Source: an uncultured Pseudomonadota bacterium (GTDB lineage Bacteria; Myxococcota_A; UBA796; SXON01). From it: a stretch of DNA of 64,000 nt. Where the stretch lies: assembly GCA_903875225.1 (NCBI GenBank), contig CAIQVJ010000085.1:91489-155488 (forward strand), given 5' to 3'. The translations under genes were made by a program, and so were the position numbers. Below the pieces are notes generated by a model, which saw nothing but the letters and a program-made list of their open reading frames with translations, ran no database searches and was not told the DNA's origin. Every line of letters starts with the position of its first letter. Positions within the stretch are counted from its first letter, which is position 1. Positions 53,168 to 62,363 of this stretch are shown here, one piece after another.

Positions 53168-54262
53168 ATGGCCCGTCTCATCCAATCGCCCGCAGCGCTC
53201 CACGCAGTCCTCGGCGAGCTGCATTCGGCCGAGATCCTGGCGTTGGACACCGAGTTTCACACCGAGCGCTGGTTCTACCCGCGCCTCATGCTGGTGCAAC
53301 TGCGCGCGGACGACCACGAGCCGCTCCTGATCGACCCACTGTCGGTGTCCATCACGCCCCTCGCCGGACCGTTGTCCACGCGGCCGGTGGTCGTGCACGG
53401 CGGCCAGCAGGACGCCCAGATCCTTCACCGGCTGCTGGGCGTGGTGCCGAACATCGTGTTCGACACGCAGATCGCGGCGGGATTCGCAGGTGCGGGGTAT
53501 CCGGTGCGGCTTCAGGAGCTGGTGCGCCGCTTCCTCGGCGAGCACATGCCGAAGGGCGAGACCCTCTCGGACTGGTCGCGGCGGCCGCTCACGAGCGCGC
53601 AGATCGGCTACGCGGCCGATGACGTGCTGGTGCTGGGCAACCTGAAGTCCGCGCTCGAACGGGAGGTCGCGAACGCAGGGTTGCAGGACGGGATGGCAGC
53701 CGCGACAGCGGAGCTCGTGGAATCGACGACCGTCCTGCCCAACGACGAGCGGGCGTGGACCCGCGTGCCCGGAGCCCAGTTGCTGGATGCAGAGGAGCGC
53801 GCCTGCCTGCGATCGCTGGTGGCGTGGCGCGACCGACAGTCCCGGGATCGGGACGTTCCGAAGAACTCCCTCGCTTCCGATGCCGTGCTCGTGGACCTCG
53901 CACGCCGCAGGCCGGCATCTGCCCAGGAGATGCGTACGAACCGTCGCATGCCGGGCCACCTCTCGCGCCAGGAAGCCGACGTGATCCTCGAGATGCTCGC
54001 GAACCCCGGCCCCTCGCCGGACCCCATCCGACGGGAGCGAGGCGCGTTCGACGTGGTGCGCGCCGCGTCGCGCGTCATCGAGCGCCGATCCGGCGTCGCG
54101 GCGGAGCTGCTCCTCCCGGACGGTGACGTGCACCATCTCCTCACCGGCGGGGACGTCAAGCCGTGGCGGAAGGCGCTGCTGGGCGAGGAATTCTTCTCGT
54201 TCATCCGTGGCGCATCCGACTTCTGCATCCCGGCGGGCTTCATCGACTACACAATTTCTTGA
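53168..54262 (+). CDS. rnd: Ribonuclease D family 3'-5' exoribonuclease
   Basis: The 364-residue protein has the DEDDy exonuclease core: LALDTEFHTERWFYPRL (Asp27, Glu29), HGGQQDAQILHRLL, FDTQIAAGFAG and YAADDVLVLGNL with the terminal Tyr/Asp pair. Two HRDC-like helical domains follow (LRSLVAWRDRQSRDRDVPKNSLASDAVLVDLARRRPAS, read as two motifs). It trims the 3' ends of stable RNA precursors. The flp promoter begins a few bases after its stop. Confidence 0.9.
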   Translation: MARLIQSPAALHAVLGELHSAEILALDTEFHTERWFYPRLMLVQLRADDHEPLLIDPLSVSITPLAGPLSTRPVVVHGGQQDAQILHRLLGVVPNIVFDTQIAAGFAGAGYPVRLQELVRRFLGEHMPKGETLSDWSRRPLTSAQIGYAADDVLVLGNLKSALEREVANAGLQDGMAAATAELVESTTVLPNDERAWTRVPGAQLLDAEERACLRSLVAWRDRQSRDRDVPKNSLASDAVLVDLARRRPASAQEMRTNRRMPGHLSRQEADVILEMLANPGPSPDPIRRERGAFDVVRAASRVIERRSGVAAELLLPDGDVHHLLTGGDVKPWRKALLGEEFFSFIRGASDFCIPAGFIDYTIS

Positions 54263-54269
54263 AAACCGG

Positions 54270-54299
54270 TTGACCGCCGCCCCCATTGTGCGGTAGCTT
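54270..54299 (+). promoter_or_regulatory. Sigma70-like promoter of the Tad/Flp pilus operon
   Basis: TTGACC (54270-54275) and TAGCTT (54294-54299) are 18 bp apart, just after the rnd stop. This would leave a leader of about 105 nt before flp, which has a good AGGAG ribosome site. No RpoN -24/-12 pair is seen. Confidence 0.5.
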
Positions 54300-54410
54300 T
54301 TCGACAGGAGGTGAAAACCTCCAACCGGGTTCCGCACCGCGCTCAATCCTGAGTAGCGTTGCCCCATCAAGGTGCCGGTTCGACACCCACCCACGCCATA
54401 GGAGCAAGTC

Positions 54411-54581
54411 ATGATCAAGTCCCTCATCCGCGACGAGTCTGGAGCCACCGCCATCGAGTACGGTCTCATCGCCGGTCTCGTGTCCATCGCGATCATCGCG
54501 GCGCTGACCCTCCTCGGCGGGAACCTCTCCACCCTGTTCAACACCGTCGCCACGACGGTCTCCACCGCGTCCACGCCGTAG
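54411..54581 (+). CDS. flp: Flp type IVb pilin
   Basis: The 56-residue protein is a canonical Flp prepilin: a short basic leader, then the prepilin peptidase site G-ATAI-EY (Gly11, Glu16-Tyr17), then one hydrophobic helix (GLIAGLVSIAIIAALTLL) and a short Thr/Ser tail. It is the structural subunit of the Tad pilus. AGGAG lies seven bases upstream of the ATG. A strong terminator follows the gene. Confidence 0.95.
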   Translation: MIKSLIRDESGATAIEYGLIAGLVSIAIIAALTLLGGNLSTLFNTVATTVSTASTP

Positions 54582-54598
54582 GCGGGACGTCGGCCGAG

Positions 54599-54664
54599 CC
54601 GAAGCCCAGGCTTCGGTCTCCACAGCGGGCGGTTGTCGCAAGGCAGCCGCCCGTCTGGCTTTTT
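54599..54664 (+). terminator. Double hairpin with intrinsic terminator between flp and cpaB
   Basis: CCGAAGCC/GGCTTCGG (54599-54616) is a perfect stem, followed by CGGGCGG/CCGCCCG (54626-54632 and 54647-54653) and then TCTGGCTTTTTA. The second stem plus T-run is an intrinsic terminator; the first may stabilise the upstream mRNA. Partial termination would give much more pilin than assembly proteins. Confidence 0.75.
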
Positions 54665-54739
54665 ACCAACGCCCCCTGCGGCCCCTCGCTGGCCGCACGT
54701 GGACGACACGGATACTCCCTCATGACGTGGAGTAGGTAG

Positions 54740-55714
54740 ATGCAGCGTCAGCAGTCCGGTGGTCGAACCCGAGCCCTGGTATTCCTCGTGGGATCGCTGC
54801 TTCTCGCTGGGCTTGCCGCGCTCCTCGTGGTGAGGGTCATGCAGAAGTCGGCCCAACAGGTGGCCGAGGCCGAAAAGCCCCACGAGACGGCCGACGTGGT
54901 GATCGCTGTTCGGGATCTGTACATGGGCCTACCGATCACGGCAGAAGACGTGACTGTGCGCCAGATTGCGCCGGAGATGATCCCGCGCGACGCGACGTTT
55001 GCGCAGCTGACAGACGTGCTGGGGCGCACGCCGCGCGAGCGGATCCTGGCGAACGAAGCCGTGCGCGAGGAGCGCCTCGCCCGGCCGGACGCCGGAATCG
55101 GCCTCAACGCGATCGTCACACCGGGCAAGCGCGCCATGACCGTGGCGACAGACACGGAGACAGCCATCGCCGGCCTCCTGCAGGCGGGCAACTACATCGA
55201 CGTCATCGTCACCATCGCGCCGGAAGACCCCACCGCTGTCGGCGCGAAGTGGGTGACCGACACCATCCTCCAGGGGATCAAGGTGCTCGCCGTCGGGTCC
55301 AGCCTGGACAGCGACGCCGAGCCCAGCGCCGAGACCGACAAGGCCGGCAAGGTGCGCCCGAGCAACCAGGCCCAGACGCGCAACCTCAAGCCCTCCATCA
55401 CGCTCGAGCTCACCCTCGAGGAGGCCGAGCGGCTCGCCCAGGCCGTCGCCCGGGGAGACATCCACGTCGTCCTGCGGAGCGACATCGACATCCTGCAGAC
55501 CACGTCGAACGGCCCGGTCACCACCGAGAACCTGATCGGCATGGAAACCACAGCAAAGCCCACGGCCGGCCCCAGGCCAGCCGCCGGGCCCCTCACGCCC
55601 GATGGTCCGAAGGCGACCGTCATCCAGGGCGGAAACTCCTCGATCATCACGTTCGAGGCCGACGGCACCACGTCGGAGTCCACCTCCAAGAACCAGCCCA
55701 AGAAAAACCGCTGA
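54740..55714 (+). CDS. cpaB: Flp pilus assembly protein CpaB/RcpC
   Basis: The 324-residue protein has one N-terminal membrane helix (LVFLVGSLLLAGLAALLVVRV) and a SAF-like domain (VVIAVRDLYMGLPITAEDVTVRQI), then the RcpC domain (TPGKRAMTVATDTETAIAGLLQAGNYIDVIVT). CpaB is a periplasmic part of the Tad secretion channel. A disordered Thr/Ser/Lys tail ends the protein. AGGTAG lies just before the ATG. Confidence 0.93.
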   Translation: MQRQQSGGRTRALVFLVGSLLLAGLAALLVVRVMQKSAQQVAEAEKPHETADVVIAVRDLYMGLPITAEDVTVRQIAPEMIPRDATFAQLTDVLGRTPRERILANEAVREERLARPDAGIGLNAIVTPGKRAMTVATDTETAIAGLLQAGNYIDVIVTIAPEDPTAVGAKWVTDTILQGIKVLAVGSSLDSDAEPSAETDKAGKVRPSNQAQTRNLKPSITLELTLEEAERLAQAVARGDIHVVLRSDIDILQTTSNGPVTTENLIGMETTAKPTAGPRPAAGPLTPDGPKATVIQGGNSSIITFEADGTTSESTSKNQPKKNR

Positions 55715-55763
55715 GGGTCCCGCGATCGCGCGCCCTCACCCACGGAACGTCGGAGCCCCCGGA

Positions 55764-57152
55764 ATGCTGTTCTCCCTACTCCTCGCGCACAGCCTCGCCT
55801 CCCCAAAGCTGCCGGTCCTTCCCTTCGTGACGATGGCGTATGCAGAGGACACGCTGACCATCGAGGTCGGCGTCGGACAGTCCGTCATCCGCAAGGAGCC
55901 CCGGGCCCTGTCCCGGGTGCTGATCTCCAACCCCGAGGTCGCCTCGCTGAAGCTGCTCGAAGAGGGGCAGTTCCAGATCCTCGGGTTGGACGTGGGGACG
56001 ACCGACCTCTGGGTGTGGTATCGCGACGACGTCGACCACCCGCGCGTCTACCAGGTGCATGTCGAGCACGACCTCTCCGACATGACCCGGCGAGTCAACG
56101 CAGCGGTCCCCGGCGTGGCCCCGCATGTGTACGCGGTCAAGGATCGCGTGGTGGTCGAAGGCGAGGTCGCCGACCTGGAGTCGGCCGAGCGCGTGGCCAG
56201 CATCGCGCGCATCTATGACAAGGAGTTCGTCAACCTGATGACCGTCAAGGGCGACAGCCAGGTGCAGCTCCACGTCACGTTCGCGGAGGTGAGCCGCACC
56301 GGCCTCCGCGAGCTGGGGCTCAACATCCTCGGGCAGACCTCGCGGGACCAGTACTCCATCGCAGGCCCGGGGTCGGTGAGCTCGGGCGTTGCGGAGAAGG
56401 CGTCGACCGTCACGTACCCCAACATCAACGAGAACATCGTCACGGCGCCGGGTGCGGGAGTCTTCAACCTGATCGGCCTCGTCACCTCCACCCCCGTGGA
56501 CATCACCGCGATCCTCTCGGTGCTCGAGGAGTACGACCTCGCGCGCACCCTCGCCCAGCCCACGCTCGTCTCGCTCTCGGGCCAGCAGGCGGAATTCCTG
56601 GCCGGCGGGGAGATCCCGGTCCCTGTCGGGCAGAACAACGGGGCCATCACGATCGAATTCAAGGAGTACGGCGTCAAGCTCGTGTTTGTGCCGACGGTGC
56701 TCTCTGGCGACATCATCGACATGCGCACCTACGTGGAGGTGAGCGAGCTCGACGAGGCCAACTCGCTCAAGCTCTCCGGAGTGGAGATCCCCGCGCTCGT
56801 GATCCGCAAGGCGGATTCGCACCTCAGGATCGAGGACGGCATGACCTTCGCGATGGCGGGCATGCTCAAGGAGCGCACCGCCGCGTACCGGTCGCAGATC
56901 CCGATCCTGGGCGACATCCCGATCGTGGGCAGCCTGTTCCGCTTCATCAAGCACGCACGAGAGGAGACCGAGGTGGTCATCTTCGTCACCCCCGAGCTGG
57001 TCCGCCCGATGGCGCCAGGCGAGGTCCCGGCCGCACCGGGGACCTCAGAGAACTACAATCCCAGCGATTTCGACCTCTTCATGCTCGGCGCGCTGGTGCG
57101 GCCGGGCACGCGGTCCGCGGAGCCCACCGGCGCCGTCGGACTCCAGCGTTGA
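55764..57152 (+). CDS. cpaC: Tad pilus secretin CpaC/RcpA
   Basis: The 462-residue outer-membrane secretin has a signal sequence, a pilus-type N-domain (LTIEVGVGQSVIRKEP, ISNPEVASLKLL), a BON-like ring-building domain (VVVEGEVADLESAERVASIA), and the secretin domain with LSVLEEYDLARTLAQPTLVSLSGQQAEFLAGGEIP (in two motifs) and a final GILGDIPIVGSLF-type strand (ILGDIPIVGSLFRF). It forms the pore for the Flp pilus. The ATG at 55764 is preceded by GGAG. Confidence 0.95.
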   Translation: MLFSLLLAHSLASPKLPVLPFVTMAYAEDTLTIEVGVGQSVIRKEPRALSRVLISNPEVASLKLLEEGQFQILGLDVGTTDLWVWYRDDVDHPRVYQVHVEHDLSDMTRRVNAAVPGVAPHVYAVKDRVVVEGEVADLESAERVASIARIYDKEFVNLMTVKGDSQVQLHVTFAEVSRTGLRELGLNILGQTSRDQYSIAGPGSVSSGVAEKASTVTYPNINENIVTAPGAGVFNLIGLVTSTPVDITAILSVLEEYDLARTLAQPTLVSLSGQQAEFLAGGEIPVPVGQNNGAITIEFKEYGVKLVFVPTVLSGDIIDMRTYVEVSELDEANSLKLSGVEIPALVIRKADSHLRIEDGMTFAMAGMLKERTAAYRSQIPILGDIPIVGSLFRFIKHAREETEVVIFVTPELVRPMAPGEVPAAPGTSENYNPSDFDLFMLGALVRPGTRSAEPTGAVGLQR

Positions 57153-57165
57153 CCAGGAAACCTTG

Positions 57166-58386
57166 ATGCGCTCGCCCGGATCCCCAACTTCTTCGTCGAC
57201 GATGACCGCCAACGTGCTCGTGATCGGAGTCGACTCGCGCACCATGGGGCAGATCCGGGAGACGCTCGGCACCGAAGCCGCTCTCTCCAACACCGCAACG
57301 CCGTTCGACGACGCGATGATCGTCGCGCGCAAGAACAGGCCGGACGTCGTGATCGCCGCGTTCGACGCCGAGTACGAGGAGGCGATCCGGATCGCGCAGC
57401 AGATCAAGGCCGAGCTGCCCAAGTCCGCGCTGGTCGCGATCGCCCAGCGCGCCGACCCGGACCGGATCCGTGCCGCGATGCGCGCAGGGTACAGCGAGTA
57501 CATCGTGCTGCCCGACGACCGCGAACTCCTGCGGCAGGCGGTGCACGAGGCGGTCTTCTCGGACTCGCCGGACGACGACGCTGGCGAGGTCATCACGATC
57601 TGGGGCGCCAAGGGTGGCGTCGGGTCGACCTTCATCGCCGTGAACCTGGCCGCGGAGCTCGCGCCCGTGCAGCGAGTGTGTGTCCTCGACATGGACTTCT
57701 CCATGGGCGACGTCGCCGCCATGCTGGACATCGAGCCCCAGTCCACGATGGCAGACCTGTTCAAGAACATCGGCCGCCTCGACGAGCGCAGCCTGAGCGG
57801 CTTCGTGACCATCCGGCAGCAGGGCACCCCCGGCCACCCCGCGAACGTCCATGTCCTGGCGCAGCCCAAGACCCTCGACCACCGCGAGGAGCCGAACAGC
57901 GATGCCGTCATGAAGCTCCTCACGACCGTGGCCCGGTCGTACCAGTACGTGGTGATCGACTGCGGCAGCCGCGTGGACGAGGCCGCGGTCACCGCCGCCA
58001 CCGTCGCGGACAGATTGATCCTGGTGGCGACTCCCGACGTGCTCTCGGTCAAGAACGCCTGGCGCCGGCTGCAGATGCTGGAGCGGCTCGGCGTCGACAA
58101 GACCCGGATTTCACTCGTGCTCAACCGCGTGGACAAGAAGTCACCCCTGCTCACGCTCAACGACATCGAGCAGAACCTCGGTCGAAAGATCAACGCCCAG
58201 CTCTCCGAGGACCGCGTGGCACAGCGCGCCGTGAACGAGGGCAGGCTCGTGCGCGAGCTCGACAAACGCTCACAGATCGCCCGCGATCTGGAGGCGTTCA
58301 CTGGCCTCGTGACCGCCGGCGAGGTCGTGGCGGAGAAGAAGCAGAGCGTCGGACTTTTTGCGTCCATCTTCAAGTTGGGTAGCTAA
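57166..58386 (+). CDS. tadZ: Tad pilus localisation ATPase TadZ/CpaE
   Basis: The 406-residue protein has an atypical receiver-like N-domain (NVLVIGVDSRTMGQI, AAFDAEYEEAI, AIAQRADPDRIRAAMRAG) and a ParA/MinD-type ATPase with the deviant P-loop WGAKGGVGSTFIAVNLA, LDMDFSMGDVAAMLDI and VVIDCGSRVDEAAV. TadZ places the pilus machine at the pole. The ATG at 57166 has AGGA upstream. Confidence 0.93.
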   Translation: MRSPGSPTSSSTMTANVLVIGVDSRTMGQIRETLGTEAALSNTATPFDDAMIVARKNRPDVVIAAFDAEYEEAIRIAQQIKAELPKSALVAIAQRADPDRIRAAMRAGYSEYIVLPDDRELLRQAVHEAVFSDSPDDDAGEVITIWGAKGGVGSTFIAVNLAAELAPVQRVCVLDMDFSMGDVAAMLDIEPQSTMADLFKNIGRLDERSLSGFVTIRQQGTPGHPANVHVLAQPKTLDHREEPNSDAVMKLLTTVARSYQYVVIDCGSRVDEAAVTAATVADRLILVATPDVLSVKNAWRRLQMLERLGVDKTRISLVLNRVDKKSPLLTLNDIEQNLGRKINAQLSEDRVAQRAVNEGRLVRELDKRSQIARDLEAFTGLVTAGEVVAEKKQSVGLFASIFKLGS

Positions 58387-58394
58387 GGAGCCGC

Positions 58395-59738
58395 ATGTCC
58401 TCACGACTCATCGATCGCGTCCGCGGCGCGCAGCAGCGCTTCAAGACCGGCGGCACGAGCACCGACAACGCCGAGTACGAGCGCATCAAGCGCACGCTGC
58501 ACTCGGAGCTGCTCGAGACCCTCGACTTCGAGCAGGTCACGTCCACCCCGCGCGAGGAGCTCTCCCAACGCCTCCGGGACACGCTCACCTCCGAGGTGGA
58601 GGCCCGTGCCCTGCCCCTCAACCGGGTGGAGCGCGAGCGGCTCGTCGAGGAGATCCTGGACGACATCCTCGGCCTCGGGCCCCTGGAGCCCCTGCTCAAG
58701 GACCCGGACATCTCCGACATCCTGATCAACGGGTACAACAACGTCTTTGTCGAAAAGCGCGGCCTCCTGCAGCGCATCGACGTGCGATTCAACGACAACC
58801 GGCACCTGATGCAGGTGATCGAGCGCATCGTCTCGGCCGTCGGGCGCCGGGTGGACGAGTCGAGCCCGATGGTGGACGCGCGCCTGGCCGATGGCTCGCG
58901 GTTCAACGCGATCATCCCGCCGCTCGCGCTCGATGGGCCGATGGTCTCGATCCGGCGGTTCGGCACCAAGCAGATCACTGCCGACGATCTCGTGGCGTTC
59001 GGTGCGTGCCCTCGCCCGGTGATGGACGTGCTGCGCGGGTGTGTACGCGCGAAGCTGAACATCATCATCTCGGGCGGCACGGGCTCCGGAAAGACGACGA
59101 TGCTGAACGTGCTCTCGGGGTTCATCCCCGAAGGCGAGCGCATCATCACCATCGAGGACTCCGCCGAGCTCCAGATGCAGCAGGCCCACTGCGTGCGGCT
59201 GGAGACGCGCCCGCCCAACGTGGAGGGCCGCGGCGAGGTCACCCAGCGTGAGCTCGTCAAGAACTGCCTGCGCATGCGTCCGGACCGCATCATCCTCGGT
59301 GAGATCCGTGGTGCGGAAGCCATCGACATGCTTCAGGCGATGAACACCGGGCACGAAGGCTCACTGGCAACGGTGCACGCCAACACCACCCGCGACGCCG
59401 TCGCGCGCTTCGAGACGATGGTGGGCATGGGGCTGCCGAACCTCGCCGACAAGAACATCCGCGAGATGATCGCGCGGGCGCTCGACGTGATCATCCAGCT
59501 CGACCGCCTGCCCGACGGAACCCGACGCCTGATGGGTGTGACCGAGATCGTCGGCATGGAAGGCTCGATCATCACGACGCAGGACATCTTCACGTTCGAG
59601 CAGCGGACCATCGACGAGGACGGACGCGTGCGTGGCACCTACCGTGCCACGGGCACCCGGCCACGCTTCGCCGCCCGGCTCGCGCGTTTCGGCATCGACC
59701 TGCCGCCTGAACTCTTCCGTTTCGAGATGGACGTATGA
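58395..59738 (+). CDS. cpaF: Tad pilus assembly ATPase CpaF/TadA
   Basis: The 447-residue secretion ATPase (type II/IV family) has an N-terminal helical domain, NDILGLGPLEPLL-type motif (LDDILGLGPLEPLLKDPDI), the P-loop SGGTGSGKTTMLN, the Asp and His boxes (RIITIEDSAELQ, LRMRPDRIILGEIRG and TGHEGSLATVHAN) and a Tad-specific end. It powers pilus extension and possibly retraction. A clear AAGGAG precedes the ATG. Confidence 0.95.
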   Translation: MSSRLIDRVRGAQQRFKTGGTSTDNAEYERIKRTLHSELLETLDFEQVTSTPREELSQRLRDTLTSEVEARALPLNRVERERLVEEILDDILGLGPLEPLLKDPDISDILINGYNNVFVEKRGLLQRIDVRFNDNRHLMQVIERIVSAVGRRVDESSPMVDARLADGSRFNAIIPPLALDGPMVSIRRFGTKQITADDLVAFGACPRPVMDVLRGCVRAKLNIIISGGTGSGKTTMLNVLSGFIPEGERIITIEDSAELQMQQAHCVRLETRPPNVEGRGEVTQRELVKNCLRMRPDRIILGEIRGAEAIDMLQAMNTGHEGSLATVHANTTRDAVARFETMVGMGLPNLADKNIREMIARALDVIIQLDRLPDGTRRLMGVTEIVGMEGSIITTQDIFTFEQRTIDEDGRVRGTYRATGTRPRFAARLARFGIDLPPELFRFEMDV

Positions 59739-60685
59739 ATCCGCCAGGCCAGAACAATGGGCTCATCGTCGCCGTCGTGGTGGTGATCTTCGTCGCGTTC
59801 CTGCTGTTCGCGCAGTTCCTCTACTGGACGACCCAGGATCAGAAGGACAAGGAGAGCCGTGAGCTCTCGCGACGACTCGGCACGCTGGCCGACAAGGCCC
59901 AGAGCCCGCTCTTCCGCCTCCAGCGCGCCGCGGAGAGCGGCGGCATCACCGCCACCCTCGACGTGATGCTCCGGCAGGCGGGTTCGCCCTACCCGATGAG
60001 CACGCTGATGGGCCGGATCGGGCTCGCTGCCGGGATCGGCACGGTGGTCGGGCTGATCCTGACCCGGTCGCCGTTCGGGCTGCTGTTCGCCGCAGCCGGG
60101 GCGATTCCGGTGTTCCTGCTCTCCTCGGCTGGCACCGAACGCGCCCGCAAGCTCACCGAGCAACTGCCGGACGGCCTCGATCTCGTCTCCCGGTCGCTGC
60201 AGGCCGGCCACGGCATCGGGGAGGCCTTCCGGCTGGTGGCCGAAGAGGCCCCGCTACCGCTCGCGCAGGAGTTCGGTCGGGTGTACGAGGAGAACAACCT
60301 CGGACGGGACTTTCGGGAGTGCCTGCAGAACCTCAACCGTCGCAACCCTGCGAACTTCGACTTCCAGATCTTCGTCTCCGCGGTGCTGCTGCAACGCGAC
60401 ACGGGCGGCAACCTGGTCGAGATCCTGACCAGCATCTCCAGCACCGTTCGTGCGCGGTTCACGTTCCAGGGCAAGGTGGCGGCGCTCACGTCGGAGGCCA
60501 GACTGACGGCGTTGATCCTGTGCGGGTTGCCGTTCTTCGTGACCACGGGCATCGCGTACGTGAGCCCGGACTACCTCAAGCCCCTGGTGTCCGACCCGCT
60601 CGGCATCGGGCTCCTGCTGTATGCGATGACCTCGTTCGGCTTCGGCGTGTTCGTGATGCGAGAAGTCTCGAAGGTGGAGGTCTGA
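59735..60685 (+). CDS. tadB: Tad inner-membrane platform protein TadB
   Basis: The 316-residue protein has an N-terminal membrane helix, a cytoplasmic linker, two helices in the middle (ITLIGGIG-like IGLAAGIGTVVGLIL and FGLLFAAAGAIPVFLL), the GspF-type domain (LPDGLDLVSRSLQAGHGIGEAF) and two C-terminal helices. Together with TadC it forms the platform for pilin extraction. Its ATG overlaps the cpaF stop. Confidence 0.92.
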   Translation: MNPPGQNNGLIVAVVVVIFVAFLLFAQFLYWTTQDQKDKESRELSRRLGTLADKAQSPLFRLQRAAESGGITATLDVMLRQAGSPYPMSTLMGRIGLAAGIGTVVGLILTRSPFGLLFAAAGAIPVFLLSSAGTERARKLTEQLPDGLDLVSRSLQAGHGIGEAFRLVAEEAPLPLAQEFGRVYEENNLGRDFRECLQNLNRRNPANFDFQIFVSAVLLQRDTGGNLVEILTSISSTVRARFTFQGKVAALTSEARLTALILCGLPFFVTTGIAYVSPDYLKPLVSDPLGIGLLLYAMTSFGFGVFVMREVSKVEV

Positions 60686-61608
60686 TGGACCCGATGATCC
60701 TCGTGGCCGGGCTGCTTGCGGCAGCAGCCGTCGGTGGCATCGCGTATGGCGGCTACTCCATGTTCTTCGGCGCCGATCGCAGCGCAGCCGACCGCCTCAG
60801 CGAGATGACCGGTGCGAACGAGGACGACGCACGCGTCGCGAAGCCGCGGCTCTCGGGCCTGACCCAGAAGGCCGCGCGGCTATCCGGCGGGGACGAGGTC
60901 CAGATCACAGCGCTGCGCAAGCGGCTGATGCAGGCCGGATACCGCGACAGGAACGCCGTGGAGATGTACAGCGCTTCCCGGACCATCGGCGCGGTCGTCG
61001 GCGCGCTGGTGCTGTTCGTCATCGTCCCGAAGTCCAGCCTCCTGTGGATGACCGGCGGCGCGCTGTTCGGAACGGCCATCGGCTACTACCTGCCTGCGGT
61101 CATGGTCACCAACGCGCTGCAGAAACGCCAGGAAGCGCTGCTCCATGCGTTCCCCGACGCCATGGACCTGCTCGTGAGTTGCGTGGAGGCCGGGCTGGGA
61201 GTGGACGCCGCATTCCGCCGCGTGGCGGAAGAGATCGAGGGGTCCACACCGGATCTCGCTCGGGAGCTGCAGCTGGTCACCCATGAGGTGAACGCGGGTA
61301 TGCAACGCGTGGAGGCGCTGCGTCGGCTGGGAGATCGCACAGGCGTGGACGAGATCATCTCGCTCTGCAACGTGCTCATCCAGGCCGAACGGTTCGGCAC
61401 CTCGGTGGCCCGGTCGCTCCGCATCCACTCCGAGGTCGTGCGCGTGAAGCGCATGCAGCGGGCGGAGGAGAAGGCGGCGCAGGTCTCTCCCAAGCTCACG
61501 GTCGTGATGATCTGCTTCATCCTTCCCTGTTTGATCATCGTGCTCATCGGCCCAGCCATCGTCAACGTGAAGAACATCCTGCTCCCGAGCATGGCGGGGG
61601 CCGGATGA
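60685..61608 (+). CDS. tadC: Tad inner-membrane platform protein TadC
   Basis: The 307-residue GspF-family protein resembles TadB in plan: N-terminal helix, linker, two membrane helices (TIGAVVGALVLFVIVP, ALFGTAIGYYLPAVMV), the domain FPDAMDLLVSCVEAGLGVDAAFRRVAEE, and a C-terminal membrane pair ending IVLIGPAIVNVKN. TGATG couples it to tadB and ATGA couples it to tadD. Confidence 0.92.
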   Translation: MDPMILVAGLLAAAAVGGIAYGGYSMFFGADRSAADRLSEMTGANEDDARVAKPRLSGLTQKAARLSGGDEVQITALRKRLMQAGYRDRNAVEMYSASRTIGAVVGALVLFVIVPKSSLLWMTGGALFGTAIGYYLPAVMVTNALQKRQEALLHAFPDAMDLLVSCVEAGLGVDAAFRRVAEEIEGSTPDLARELQLVTHEVNAGMQRVEALRRLGDRTGVDEIISLCNVLIQAERFGTSVARSLRIHSEVVRVKRMQRAEEKAAQVSPKLTVVMICFILPCLIIVLIGPAIVNVKNILLPSMAGAG

Positions 61609-62363
61609 GGCGCACCTTTCTCCTGCTTCTGTGTTCTCTCCTCGCAGCGCCCCTCGCATCTGCCCGGGAGGCCGAGAGCCTCTCGCCGGACCTTTCGCAG
61701 CCGGAGGCGCGCGCCCAGGCGCAGTTGGACGTGCTGCAGGGCCTCGTGAAGGGCGGGATGAACGAGGATGCGCTCAAGGTGGCGGCCCAGCTCCGTGCCG
61801 ACGGCATGAAGGACCCCCGCCTCGACCTCCTCCAGGCGCAGGCCATGCACGCACAGGGCATGAGCAGTCAGGCGGCGGACATGTTGCGTTCGCTCACCAA
61901 GCACCAGCCGCGCAACGCCGCAGGATGGAGCGCGCTCGGGGTCGTGCTCGCCGACCAGAAGGACACGGCCGGCGCGATCGATGCCCTGGAGCACGCCCGC
62001 CGCCTGACCCCTGACGACGCCCAGGTGCTCAACAACCTCGGCTACCTCGAGATGGCGACTGGTCAGAACCAGCGCGCGGTCACGCTCTACGAGCAGGCGA
62101 TCGTCCAGGATCCGTCGAGCGTTCGCACCCGCAACAACCTGGGCTTCGCGCTGGCCCGTCTCGAGCACGACACCGACGCCCTCGCCGCGTTCCGTGCGGC
62201 AGGTTCCGAGGCCGACGCGCGCTACAACATGGGCGTGGCCTGTGAGATGCGCGGAGACACCGCGAGCGCCCTCACCAACTATCAGGCCGCGATCTCGGCC
62301 TCCGAGAACCACCCTCTGGCTCGCGCAGCCCTCGCGCGCCTCCTGCACACGGAGTCCCAATGA
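61605..62363 (+). CDS. tadD: TPR protein TadD
   Basis: The 252-residue protein has a signal peptide (FLLLLCSLLAAPLASA) and about five tetratricopeptide repeats (for example AAGWSALGVVLADQKDTAGAIDALEHA and AQVLNNLGYLEMATGQNQRA). TadD in other species is an outer-membrane-associated pilotin for the secretin; here no lipobox is evident, so it is probably periplasmic. Its stop overlaps the next gene. Confidence 0.85.
   Translation: MRRTFLLLLCSLLAAPLASAREAESLSPDLSQPEARAQAQLDVLQGLVKGGMNEDALKVAAQLRADGMKDPRLDLLQAQAMHAQGMSSQAADMLRSLTKHQPRNAAGWSALGVVLADQKDTAGAIDALEHARRLTPDDAQVLNNLGYLEMATGQNQRAVTLYEQAIVQDPSSVRTRNNLGFALARLEHDTDALAAFRAAGSEADARYNMGVACEMRGDTASALTNYQAAISASENHPLARAALARLLHTESQ

Noticed and set aside
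54263..54410. Sigma54 (-24/-12) promoter for the Tad operon
   Set aside because: No GG-N10-GC pair with correct flanks was found; a TTGACC/TAGCTT pair fits better.
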